DNA from: Corynebacterium pseudodiphtheriticum DSM 44287
GTDB lineage: Bacteria; Actinomycetota; Actinomycetes; Mycobacteriales; Mycobacteriaceae
Assembly (NCBI RefSeq): GCF_000688415.1
Contig: NZ_JIAH01000006.1
Span: 343,044 to 407,043 of the forward strand
Length of the DNA: 64,000 nucleotides
Direction of reading: 5' to 3'
Positions 1-6,704 of the stretch are shown here, piece after piece. Position numbers and translations under genes: made by a program. Position 1 is the stretch's first letter. The number at the start of each line of letters is the position of its first letter. The notes under the pieces were generated by a model, which was given only the letters and a program-made list of their open reading frames with translations, made no database searches and was not told where the DNA came from.

Positions 1-20
1 CCATAACTAGGGAAGACATC

Positions 21-197
21 ATGGCTTACGCTGCCACTTATGCGGTAGAAGACCTCGATGATGTTGAGCTAGCTCGAATCATGGTTGAGCGGCTAGAACA
101 ACGCGAAAAGGAAAACGAGATGCCGCTTAATGCCGTCGCATACAACGGGCCGGATGAGGACGCAGAAAGGGGGTTTAATGACGATTACAGCGGTTGA
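21..197 (+). CDS. small acidic phage-type protein
   Basis: This 58-residue reading frame starts at an ATG preceded by a good ribosome site (GGAAG, 5 bases upstream) and overlaps the next gene by 20 bases, so the two are probably translated together. The product is rich in Asp and Glu with a short amphipathic stretch (VELARIMVERLEQREKEN). I do not recognise a family. ImmA/IrrE-like genes usually follow a repressor gene, so this may be a small repressor partner or a regulator fragment, but no helix-turn-helix is visible. The reading frame is open to the window edge, so a longer upstream start cannot be excluded. Confidence 0.5.
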   Translation: MAYAATYAVEDLDDVELARIMVERLEQREKENEMPLNAVAYNGPDEDAERGFNDDYSG

Positions 198-555
198 ACT
201 TCACCGACTAGCGGAATCGCTGAATGTACGGATCGTCAGGCATGACAACGGCCCACCCGGCTGGTACAACCACGACAAGCGCATAATCAGCACCAGGCGC
301 GGCCAATCGATAACCCAATACTGCAGCGCCCTAGCCCACGCCTACTACGGTGATACGCCAACCGGTAATGGGCACTTCGATCAGCGGCAAGAACACCGCG
401 TCGATCAATTCGCCGCAAGGCTACTCATAAACGCCGAAGAATTTGAAAACGCTGCGATCTGGCACCAAGGACACCTGCCTGCCATCGCGGATGAACTCGA
501 AGTAGCCCAGCGCCTACTAAAGGTATGGCTACGTAATACCGAACTCGCGGCCTAA
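178..555 (+). CDS. ImmA/IrrE-like protein, catalytic motif degenerate
   Basis: This 125-residue protein resembles the small ImmA/IrrE-type metallopeptidases of actinobacterial prophages, which cleave a phage repressor to trigger induction. The segment CSALAHAYYGDTP followed by EHRVDQFAARLLI matches the usual layout of a zinc helix and a second conserved helix. The normal HExxH is not complete: the glutamate and first histidine are replaced (SALAH), so peptidase activity is doubtful. I chose the ATG at 178 over an upstream in-frame ATG at 130 because AAGGGGG lies just before it. It overlaps the preceding small gene and is followed by a TM2-domain gene and an integrase, a typical lysogeny-type context. 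Confidence 0.6.
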   Translation: MTITAVELHRLAESLNVRIVRHDNGPPGWYNHDKRIISTRRGQSITQYCSALAHAYYGDTPTGNGHFDQRQEHRVDQFAARLLINAEEFENAAIWHQGHLPAIADELEVAQRLLKVWLRNTELAA

Positions 556-629
556 ACAGCTTTTCGACCACACCCGCGGGGCAATGTCGTAAAACTTGGA
601 TCACATTCTCTTCCCGAAAGGAACCACTC

Positions 630-938
630 ATGACCAACCCATACTCCAACCAACAGCAGCAGGTTGACCCCGCAGTGCTACAGCGGGCGCAAATGCAATA
701 CGACGACCGCAAAAAGAACCAAACCGTGATGTGGCTGCTCTGGCTATTCCTCGGCTATATCGGTGCCCACCGCTACTACCTGGGCAACACCGGCTATGCC
801 ATCGGCATGACCTTGACCCTTGGCGGCCTGGGCATGTGGGCACTGATTGACGCGTTCCTTATCAATAAGGCGTATGCGCGTAAAAATGATGAGATTCGTC
901 ATCGGGTTTTTGCTGAGAATGGTGTCGCGAATATGTAG
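630..938 (+). CDS. TM2 domain membrane protein
   Basis: This 102-residue protein has a polar N-terminus rich in Gln and Asn, then two hydrophobic segments (about residues 34-50 and 55-75) separated by the TM2 signature GYIGAHRYYLG and followed by GGLGMWALIDAF. TM2 proteins are small integral membrane proteins of unclear function, common in bacteria and on mobile elements. The start has a strong ribosome site (AAAGGAA about 7 bases upstream). It stands alone between the ImmA-like gene and the integrase and is followed by a hairpin at 955-991. Family assignment is firm; role unknown. Confidence 0.8.
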   Translation: MTNPYSNQQQQVDPAVLQRAQMQYDDRKKNQTVMWLLWLFLGYIGAHRYYLGNTGYAIGMTLTLGGLGMWALIDAFLINKAYARKNDEIRHRVFAENGVANM

Positions 939-954
939 TTTCGCCATATAAGAA

Positions 955-991
955 ACGCCTCACGTGAGCGGCAACTCAATGCGTGAGGCGT
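955..991 (+). terminator. hairpin after TM2 gene
   Basis: A perfect 10-base inverted repeat (ACGCCTCACG / CGTGAGGCGT, arms 955-964 and 982-991) lies 16 bases after the TM2 gene and before the integrase. There is no clear T run, so it may be a weak or factor-assisted terminator. Confidence 0.5.
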
Positions 992-1060
992 ATGGACAGC
1001 TAGCGTCAACTAGCTGCGATTAGTCCCCATTGGTAATGAAAGGACAAGGCTGATTTTAGC

Positions 1061-2137
1061 ATGGCATCAGTGATCGCGTACTCCACTGCGCGTGGAAAAA
1101 GGTGGCAAGTCAAGTATGTAAAACCAGACGGCAAGACCACGACGAAGCGGGGTTTTGCTCGTAAGGCGGAAGCGGAGCGGTGGGCGGCTCAAAATACTTT
1201 AGATATGGATTCCGGGAAGTGGGTGGACGCTAAATCCGCCAAAACTACAGGTGTCTGACCTGTCCGGGTTGTGGTTAACGAATGTGGACAAGCTGAAACC
1301 ATCATCGCAGCGGGCGGTTCGTGTTGCGTGGTCTAAGCATGTGGAGCCAGCGTGGGGGCATCGCACGGTGGGGGGGGGGGGGGTAAGCCGTCGCATGTGC
1401 AGGAATGGGTGAACACGCAGGAGCGTGGGGCGGGAACAATCCGCCGGAATCATAATGCGCTGGCACAGATACTCGACATTGCGCTCAAGGATGGGCTGAT
1501 CGACTCGAACCCGGCGCGGGGTGTGCGGCTGCCGGCGGTACCTAAGGGCAAGAAAGTGTTTTTGTCCATGGGGGAGGTGGAGCGCCTGGCGGATATGTCG
1601 AAGTATCCGACGATTGTGTGGACATTGGCGACGGTGGGGCTTAGATGGGGTGAGCTAGCGGGATTGCAGGTGGGTGATTTGGATTTGAAGCGGGGGCGTA
1701 TCCATGTGCAGCGTAACGCTGTAACAGTGGGGAAACTGATCGAGGTTGGCACGCTTAAAACTGGTGAGTCGCGTGTGGTGGCTGCGCCGGGTTTTGTGTG
1801 CGAGATGCTGCGTAAGCAGGCGCGGGGGAAGTTGCCGACGGCGTGGCTTTTCCCGGCGCGTGATGGCGGGCCGATGCGGTTGCCGGATAGTCGGGGCTGG
1901 TTTTCGGTGGCTGCGAAGTCCGCCGGGGTTGATCTGACTCCGCATGGGCTTAGGCATGTGGCGGCAGGTCTGCTGGTATCGGCGGGGGCGAATGGGAAGG
2001 TGGTGCAGCGCCAGTTGGGGCATGCGTCGGCGGCGATGACGCTGGATGTGTACGCGGATTTGTTTGATGATGACTTGGATTCTGTGGCTGTGAAGCTGAA
2101 TGAATTACGTGGGTCAAATCTGGGTCACGTGGGCTAG
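1061..2137 (+). pseudogene. tyrosine-type site-specific integrase, two frameshifts
   Basis: This is a phage-type tyrosine recombinase that would join element and chromosomal attachment sites. The N-terminal arm-binding part (GKRWQVKYVKPDGKTTTKRG) is read from ATG 1061. Near 1240 the frame must shift by one base to continue as KLQVSDLSGLWLTNVDKLKP, the core-binding domain. It must shift back at a 14-G run (1370-1383) to read the catalytic domain. That domain shows TVGLRWGELAGLQ (catalytic Arg), HGLRHVAAGLL (HxxR) and LGHASAAMTLDVYADL (final Tyr). Both shifts are single-base events, so the gene is a pseudogene, a sequencing error, or for the G run a phase-variable site. No attachment site was recognised. 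Confidence 0.85.
1370..1383 (+). repeat. 14-base poly-G tract inside integrase
   Basis: Fourteen consecutive G residues follow GCACGGT. With 14 G the upstream frame runs into an early stop; 12 or 15 G would join the core-binding and catalytic parts in frame. Such runs are prone to slippage in the cell and to miscounting during sequencing. Confidence 0.9.
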
Positions 2138-2159
2138 TTTTGGGGCGTTTTTGCTGGCT

Positions 2160-2423
2160 GTGCGGTTGCGCCTAGTGTGTTGCGATGAAAAACGGATTTT
2201 CACCTGTGATGATTCAACTGTATATAATGACATCGTTGACTGGGATGCCGGAAATAAATTACAAGGGCTAATTATTGATTGTGCGGATAATGATCTTACG
2301 GTGCCTGAAGCACTTGCTGTTGTTCGCGAAAAATGGGGCCAACCCGATATTGAACTTAGGGTTGATGATGTCAATACCGCTGGCGCGGCGATTCGCGCAG
2401 CGTTAGGGATGGGGTCTGCTTAA
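2160..2423 (+). CDS. small hypothetical protein, start uncertain
   Basis: An open frame just after the integrase ends in a plausible soluble protein of about 80 residues, with a regular helical C-terminus (VPEALAVVREKWGQPDIELR, then DDVNTAGAAIRAALG). No ATG with a ribosome site is present in this frame. GTG at 2160 or 2175 are the only reasonable starts, and the frame also runs back into the integrase end. It may be a small gene of the element or a gene that lost its 5' end. No family recognised. Confidence 0.35.
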   Translation: MRLRLVCCDEKRIFTCDDSTVYNDIVDWDAGNKLQGLIIDCADNDLTVPEALAVVREKWGQPDIELRVDDVNTAGAAIRAALGMGSA

Positions 2424-2464
2424 TGAGGGGCCTATGTGAGATCTAGCGGAATTGCGGACTAGCA

Positions 2465-2692
2465 CTATTTACGAAGTTGATGGGGAGACCCGGGCCGGTT
2501 CGCGTGCCACTCGCGCACCTCGTCCGCAAGCCATAGCCGTGTGCGGCCTAAAATCATGGCGACGTGCTCTGGGGTGCGGTGATTGGCTGAGTAGTTACGC
2601 CACGCTGCGTAGCTCACTCCAATGTGGTCGGCGCAATCTGCGCCGGTCCACAGTTCTTGGCCAGTGTCCGCGTCAATGATCTTAGGCTGCAT
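2465..2692 (-). CDS. AlpA-like winged-helix protein, cassette copy 1
   Basis: This 75-residue protein has the layout of AlpA/excisionase-type DNA-binding proteins: a helix-turn-helix (ADCADHIGVSYAAWRNYSAN), then a wing (MILGRTRLWLADEVREWHAN) and RPGS near the end. The start is the ATG at 2692, because the MQPKIIDADTG beginning is shared with the paralogue at 3264-3491. That ATG lies inside the last codons of the upstream membrane-protein gene (shared sequence ATGCAGCCTAA), which implies translational coupling. Such proteins regulate excision or nearby promoters; here the repeated pairing with a membrane peptide suggests control of that cassette, which is inference. Confidence 0.65.
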   Translation of the reverse strand: MQPKIIDADTGQELWTGADCADHIGVSYAAWRNYSANHRTPEHVAMILGRTRLWLADEVREWHANRPGSPHQLRK

Positions 2693-2849
2693 GTTCCCGC
2701 CATTTCTGGACGAGCTGGGCGATCTCAATTGTGAGCGTAACCGCAACGGCGGCCATGACTATCCAGAATAGTGGGGTGTTCCCTAGGGTAACTGCGATAA
2801 GTATCGCGAGCACGATTAGTGCGGTGGAAATTTTAGACATGATGTCCAT
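2682..2849 (-). CDS. small membrane protein, cassette copy 1
   Basis: This 55-residue hydrophobic protein starts at ATG 2849 with AAAGGA six bases upstream. It has two hydrophobic stretches, STALIVLAILIAVTLG and FWIVMAAVAVTLTI, and a charged tail ending in QKWREHAA. Its stop overlaps the start of the AlpA-like gene by 11 bases. A 12-bp hairpin and a tiny leader ORF lie upstream. Size and topology recall small membrane toxins or holin-like peptides, but no known family was recognised. A 44-residue counterpart sits at 3481-3615 and another at 18983-19148. Confidence 0.6.
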   Translation of the reverse strand: MDIMSKISTALIVLAILIAVTLGNTPLFWIVMAAVAVTLTIEIAQLVQKWREHAA

Positions 2850-2890
2850 GGTGTGTCCTTTCTGGGTTGTGGTATTTTGAGGGGGTGCGC

Positions 2891-2927
2891 CCCGGGAGCT
2901 GAGTAGTAGAGATATTCAGCTCCCGGG
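2891..2927 (-). promoter_or_regulatory. leader hairpin before membrane gene, copy 1
   Basis: A perfect 12-bp inverted repeat (CCCGGGAGCTGA / TCAGCTCCCGGG, arms 2891-2902 and 2916-2927, 13-base loop) lies between a tiny leader ORF and the ribosome site of the small membrane protein. On the minus strand it is followed by CACCCCCTCA rather than a U run. It could be an attenuator or translation-control element. Equivalent hairpins precede the other two cassette copies. Confidence 0.6.
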
Positions 2928-2932
2928 GGGGC

Positions 2933-3049
2933 TTAGCTATCTAGCTCCAGCTTTTTCATCTCAATCTTGTAGTTTGAGATTACTTTTGCTGCTTCTATCG
3001 ATAGCCGCAAGATGATCGCTAGGGCGATAAGCCGCACCATCGACGTCAT
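2933..3049 (-). CDS. 38-residue leader ORF, cassette copy 1
   Basis: A short frame starts at ATG 3049 behind a very strong ribosome site (AAGGGGGTG) and encodes 38 residues with a hydrophobic start (VRLIALAIILRLS) and a charged end (KIEMKKLELDS). It ends six bases before the leader hairpin. Its position suggests a leader peptide or a second tiny membrane peptide. The matching position of copy 2 has a similar frame (NYTDIIATITLIVMILIRLD, about 3712-3785) but no normal start codon. Confidence 0.4.
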   Translation of the reverse strand: MTSMVRLIALAIILRLSIEAAKVISNYKIEMKKLELDS

Positions 3050-3063
3050 CTTTCACCCCCTTC

Positions 3064-3176
3064 TCTATTTAGTTGTTGTAATGCCTTTCGACCTTACATT
3101 AATCATTCCGCCGTACTGGTACGGTATTAGTAAATTGGAATTAAATTAATTTTGTGTCGTTTTCCGGAACTCAAAC
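3064..3176 (-). repeat. duplicated promoter/operator region, copy A
   Basis: About 113 bases here are closely repeated at 3785-3897. Both copies contain a palindrome (CCGTAC TG GTACGG; here 3111-3124), an AT-rich block and TTTAGTTGTTGTAATGCC, each directly upstream of one small-gene cassette on the minus strand. The palindrome is a good operator candidate, perhaps for the AlpA-like proteins; this is inference. Confidence 0.75.
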
Positions 3177-3263
3177 CGCTCGGTCTTAAGAATTAGGCAG
3201 GCCCACGGGGAATCGCTTCGAACCAAGCATCGCTGACAACTGGGAAACGGTTGGAGGGTAATG

Positions 3264-3491
3264 CTACCGGCGTAGCTGGGCCGGAGAGCCTGGCCGGTTT
3301 GCGTGCCAGTGCTTAATATCCTCGGCGAACCACAATGCGCTACGGCCATCGAGCATGGCCACAGGGTCGGGCGTGCGCCCATTCGCGTAGTAACTCGCCC
3401 ACGTGCGAGTGGTGATGTCGCAGTGTTTGGCGCACTCTACGGCGCGCCAAAGCTCTTTCCCCGTGTCTGCGTCAATGATCTTAGGCTGCAT
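3264..3491 (-). CDS. AlpA-like winged-helix protein, cassette copy 2
   Basis: This 75-residue paralogue of the protein at 2465-2692 has the same length, the same start (MQPKIIDADTGKELW), a helix-turn-helix-like region (VECAKHCDITTRTWASYYAN) and the same end (HWHANRPGSPAQLRR). The start ATG at 3491 lies inside the last codons of the membrane-protein gene. The two copies have diverged in the recognition helix (VSYAAWRN versus ITTRTWAS), so they may bind different sites or one may be losing function. Confidence 0.65.
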   Translation of the reverse strand: MQPKIIDADTGKELWRAVECAKHCDITTRTWASYYANGRTPDPVAMLDGRSALWFAEDIKHWHANRPGSPAQLRR

Positions 3492-3615
3492 AGTTTTTCC
3501 TTTCATTCTTGTCGATGGCAATGCCGACGGCAATGAATGCAGGAATGAAGAACGCGCTTGCGCCCGCCAAGGTCATGATGGTGGCTGCAGCGGTGGAGAT
3601 GAGTGTAAAACGCAT
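3481..3615 (-). CDS. small membrane protein, cassette copy 2
   Basis: This 44-residue protein starts at ATG 3615 with GAAAGGAA before it. Almost the whole chain is hydrophobic (LISTAAATIMTLAGASAFF, then PAFIAVGIAI) and the tail is charged (DKNERKNYAA). It overlaps the next gene by 11 bases exactly as in copy 1. Sequence similarity to copy 1 is low apart from the final Ala-Ala stop, while gene position and layout are conserved. No known family was recognised. Confidence 0.6.
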   Translation of the reverse strand: MRFTLISTAAATIMTLAGASAFFIPAFIAVGIAIDKNERKNYAA

Positions 3616-3648
3616 GATGTTCCTTTCGTGTTGTATAGTGAGGGGGTG

Positions 3649-3673
3649 CCCGGCCATCCTCATTATGGCCGGG
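3649..3673 (-). promoter_or_regulatory. leader hairpin before membrane gene, copy 2
   Basis: A 9-bp stem (CCCGGCCAT / ATGGCCGGG, arms 3649-3657 and 3665-3673, 7-base loop) sits about 33 bases before the small membrane gene. It occupies the same place as the hairpin at 2891-2927 but has a different sequence, and both are followed by CACCCCCTCA. Conserved structure with changed sequence suggests that the fold matters. Confidence 0.6.
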
Positions 3674-3784
3674 ACTTTTGTTAGTGGCTATTCGGCACTA
3701 CTTGCGAGTGTCGAGCCGGATTAAAATCATGACAATCAAGGTGATTGTTGCAATGATGTCTGTGTAATTGACATTCTCAGCTCT

Positions 3785-3897
3785 TCTATTTAGTTGTTGT
3801 AATGCCGTTTCGCCTTATGTTAATCACTTTACCGTACTGGTACGGCATTAGTAAACTTGAATTAAATTAAATTTATGTCGTTTTCCGGCACTCAAAA
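3785..3897 (-). repeat. duplicated promoter/operator region, copy B
   Basis: This is the second copy of the 113-base region at 3064-3176, with the palindrome at 3832-3845. It lies upstream of cassette copy 2. It differs from copy A by scattered substitutions, which indicates an old duplication. Confidence 0.75.
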
Positions 3898-4009
3898 CAC
3901 ATTCAAAACAACCCCTGGCTGCTATCAGGTCGGGAGTTGATTTTATGCCAAAAGGCAGGCGGAAATGAAGGATTATTACCAGGTACTACCTGTTAAAATC
4001 TGGCTACTG

Positions 4010-4108
4010 CTAAAATCCGTATTTCCTTTTGTCGCATATCTCTAATTCAACGACCCACTCAATTATCTGGTCGAACGCAGCCTGGCGTGTGGGAGTGACC
4101 AGGTCTTG
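4010..4108 (-). pseudogene. C-terminal remnant of unknown protein
   Basis: A 32-codon frame with protein-like composition (QAAFDQIIEWVVELEICDKR, then KYGF and stop) has no start codon and is cut off upstream by a stop. It looks like the 3' end of a lost gene. The rest of 3898-4142 shows nothing else I can support. Confidence 0.3.
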
Positions 4109-4142
4109 TCAGATGAATAATGGCGCATCGAATTCCGAAATG

Positions 4143-4490
4143 TCATGCGGCTAGTCGCTTGCTTAACTCGGTTGCGCGCGATTCCACAGCGTCAATCGGC
4201 AGATATTGCACTCGCGAAGCATCCCAAATTTCCTGCGCGCGCTTCAAGGTATCAGATTGCCTGTTACTCTGAGGTTCATAGTAGAAGGCTACGATGTCTG
4301 TATCGTTGTCGATTTCGACTCGCGAATTTGCAAATTCTAACTGTGAACTCGTGTTTCGCATTTTCTCGATTTTTAGTGACCAGGCTTCCACATTTGCGAA
4401 ACGAGTATTCGGACTCGCAGTCGCGAAGTTGAATGCTTCGTTGAGTTCAAGCACTGTGTCTTCTCTCATGACTGCGCAGTTTGGCGTCAA
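4143..4490 (-). CDS. hypothetical protein, probably lacking its 5' end
   Basis: The frame encodes about 115 residues ending in ESRATELSKRLAA. The only starts are TTG at 4490 or ATG at 4469, neither with a ribosome site, and the frame stays open back to 4571 (LVRTAIKTDSTLILAQYQL). It is therefore more likely the C-terminal part of a truncated gene. The composition is helical and charged, with no recognisable motif. It lies between the cassettes and the type III restriction operon. Confidence 0.35.
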   Translation of the reverse strand: MTPNCAVMREDTVLELNEAFNFATASPNTRFANVEAWSLKIEKMRNTSSQLEFANSRVEIDNDTDIVAFYYEPQSNRQSDTLKRAQEIWDASRVQYLPIDAVESRATELSKRLAA

Positions 4491-4635
4491 TTGATATTGC
4501 GCAAGGATAAGAGTCGAATCAGTTTTTATTGCAGTGCGAACAAGTGGCTGATTTTGATAAGCCTTTTGATTTTAGCCCGCAGATTGCGCACATCATTTGC
4601 TGGTTGGTTCCTTGCGGGGGGTTCTATCAGCTAGA

Positions 4636-4835
4636 TTCAAGCCAATATGGAAACTCCTGATCGGCCGAGGTCTGACCAAAGAAGTCTTGCGCGTAGCCAC
4701 CGGTCTGTCTGATGCCATCATCGCCAAGATGGGCGGGACGGCAATGTCATAACCAACGTCCTTGCACGAATATGTACGGCAATAGTGGTTGATATAGTGG
4801 GCATCTGTGAAGCTACCGAGGAGCCAACGAAATGA
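4636..4835 (+). pseudogene. XRE-type regulator upstream of mod, frameshifted
   Basis: The sequence PIWKLLIGRGLTKEVLRVAT followed by GLSDAIIAKMG matches the first two thirds of the short Cro/XRE-type repressors often found beside restriction genes. The remainder (DGNVITNVLARICTAIVVDI) continues in another frame, so one base is missing near 4735. A normal start codon is also lacking. Its stop codon overlaps the mod start by four bases (ATGA), so it was once translationally coupled to mod and probably controlled the operon. Confidence 0.65.
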
Positions 4836-6700
4836 TCAGACACACTAGCGAACACAACGAAACTGTTAAGCCTAACGACTATGAAATCGAACGGATCCGA
4901 TCTTTACTACCTGAGTACTTCGACGGTGACGGCAACTTCAAGATTGATCGACTTCAACAGGCGTTCCAAGACGGAGACGTTGATCTCACTCGTGAAGGAT
5001 ATGAGCTGAATTTTCTTGGCAAATCTTATGCGAAGTACCTCACGTCTACAAAGACCGAAACGGTGGTTGTGCCAGACCTTGGGCACAACTCGAAGCCTAT
5101 AAATGCGGATTCCGAGAATCTTTACATTGTCGGTGACAATCTCGATGCACTTAAACACCTGATCGGCTCCTACGCAGGGAAAGTGAAGTGCATCTACATC
5201 GACCCCCCCTACAACACTGGCTCAGACGGATTCGTCTACAACGACGATTTCAGCTTCACCGCGCCACAGCTAGTTGAGAAAGTCGGACTCACCGAAGATG
5301 AAGCAGAGCGAGTTCTCGATTTGCGTGGCAAGTCCTCACACTCCGCATGGCTCACTTTCATGTACCCACGCCTGCAACTTGCAAAAGAACTCCTAGCTGA
5401 CGATGGCGTAATCTTTATCAGTATTGACGATAACGAACAGGCTAACCTTAGGCTTTTGTGTGATGAGGTCTTTGGTGAACAAAACTTTGTCGCAGGATTT
5501 GTTGTCGTTCGTTCCGAAGGCGGAGGTCTGGCCAAGCAGGCAGTGATTGGTCATGATTATCTACCGGCCTATTGCAAGAATGTCGACGCCTTTGTTCCAC
5601 TAGGTCGGCCTAAAGATATACGCGGTCAAGTTATCTCTAAAGGAGGAGAGGACTACTGGGTTGAAACTGACTGGCTTAGAAAGGAGTTTGGAAAGTACGG
5701 AACCTGCCCTTATGAAGAGATTGCCGAAATTCTCGGCGAACAAAAGCTTCACGAAGTTAATCAAGAACTAGAGAGCGGGAACTATGTTCTTGTTCCGAAG
5801 GGCGGCTACCATCTTGTAGGTAGATTAAGGAAGATTTCCGAGGATACCTCTAAGTTTTACACAGTCCTAAAGAAGTTCGATGGTGACGGGTACGCGAAAT
5901 ATCTTAATAAACTCGGAGTGAATGACCTTGATAGGTTGAATCTAGCCGCCGACTTCAGTTTCCCCAAGCCTGTGGAATTGGTGCGGCAAGCAATTGAAGG
6001 CGCAACGATTCGGACAAAAAGCGAGCAGGACATTGTGCTCGACTTCTTTTCGGGTTCCGCTACTACGGCTGAGGCTCTAATGCGCCAGAACGCCAAGGAC
6101 TCTGGGAATCGGCGGTGGATACTCGTGCAGCTACCTGAAGTTTTAGAACCGACGGCGCATGCTTATAAGACTGGTTTTCGCAAGATTGATGAAATTGGGC
6201 GTGAGCGCGTTGCGCGCGCGGCGGCGAAGATAAAGAAAGAAACTGGCGCAGATATCGATTACGGCTTCAAGCTTTACAGGCTGAACGAACCCTCTGGTGG
6301 GGTTCTTGACGATCTGTTGACGTTTGATCCAGAGCAGGACGACACGTTGCTGGCTGCCGATTACGTTTCAAAGTTCGATCTGAACGGTACGCCTGGCCAT
6401 GACACGGTGTTGGCGACGTGGCTGGTGGAGGACGGTCACGGTTTGACCACTCACACGCAGAAGGTCGCCTTGGCTGGCTACAAGTTGGATGTGTGTGGTG
6501 ATTCTGCTTATATCATTTCGCCAGGTTTAACGAGTGATGATGTGGTGGAGCTTGTTCGCCTGCTTGAGAACGGGGATCTTGCGGTTTCTCGTGTTGTGGT
6601 GTTCGGGTACTCGGTCACGTTTGGTGTGATGCACGAGTTGAAGAAGAATCTCTCGGTGCTGAAATCTGGTCGTACCGTGTCTGTGATTGAGAGGCTGTAA
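4832..6700 (+). CDS. mod: type III restriction-modification methylase (Mod)
   Basis: This 622-residue protein is the DNA adenine methylase and target-recognition subunit of a type III restriction system. It methylates its own short asymmetric site and, with Res, blocks unmodified DNA. The catalytic motif DPPYNTG lies at residues 124-130 and the AdoMet motif DFFSGSATT follows at 404. This motif IV before motif I order is the beta class typical of Mod proteins. The stretch between (about 230-390) is the target recognition region and looks more AT-rich than its flanks. ATG 4832 has GGAG nine bases upstream and overlaps the broken regulator. Length fits the family. Confidence 0.93.
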   Translation: MIRHTSEHNETVKPNDYEIERIRSLLPEYFDGDGNFKIDRLQQAFQDGDVDLTREGYELNFLGKSYAKYLTSTKTETVVVPDLGHNSKPINADSENLYIVGDNLDALKHLIGSYAGKVKCIYIDPPYNTGSDGFVYNDDFSFTAPQLVEKVGLTEDEAERVLDLRGKSSHSAWLTFMYPRLQLAKELLADDGVIFISIDDNEQANLRLLCDEVFGEQNFVAGFVVVRSEGGGLAKQAVIGHDYLPAYCKNVDAFVPLGRPKDIRGQVISKGGEDYWVETDWLRKEFGKYGTCPYEEIAEILGEQKLHEVNQELESGNYVLVPKGGYHLVGRLRKISEDTSKFYTVLKKFDGDGYAKYLNKLGVNDLDRLNLAADFSFPKPVELVRQAIEGATIRTKSEQDIVLDFFSGSATTAEALMRQNAKDSGNRRWILVQLPEVLEPTAHAYKTGFRKIDEIGRERVARAAAKIKKETGADIDYGFKLYRLNEPSGGVLDDLLTFDPEQDDTLLAADYVSKFDLNGTPGHDTVLATWLVEDGHGLTTHTQKVALAGYKLDVCGDSAYIISPGLTSDDVVELVRLLENGDLAVSRVVVFGYSVTFGVMHELKKNLSVLKSGRTVSVIERL

Positions 6701-6704
6701 GGCG

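Noticed and set aside
3111..3124. Phage attachment core
   Set aside because: Both copies lie at cassette promoters and not at island ends; an operator is simpler.
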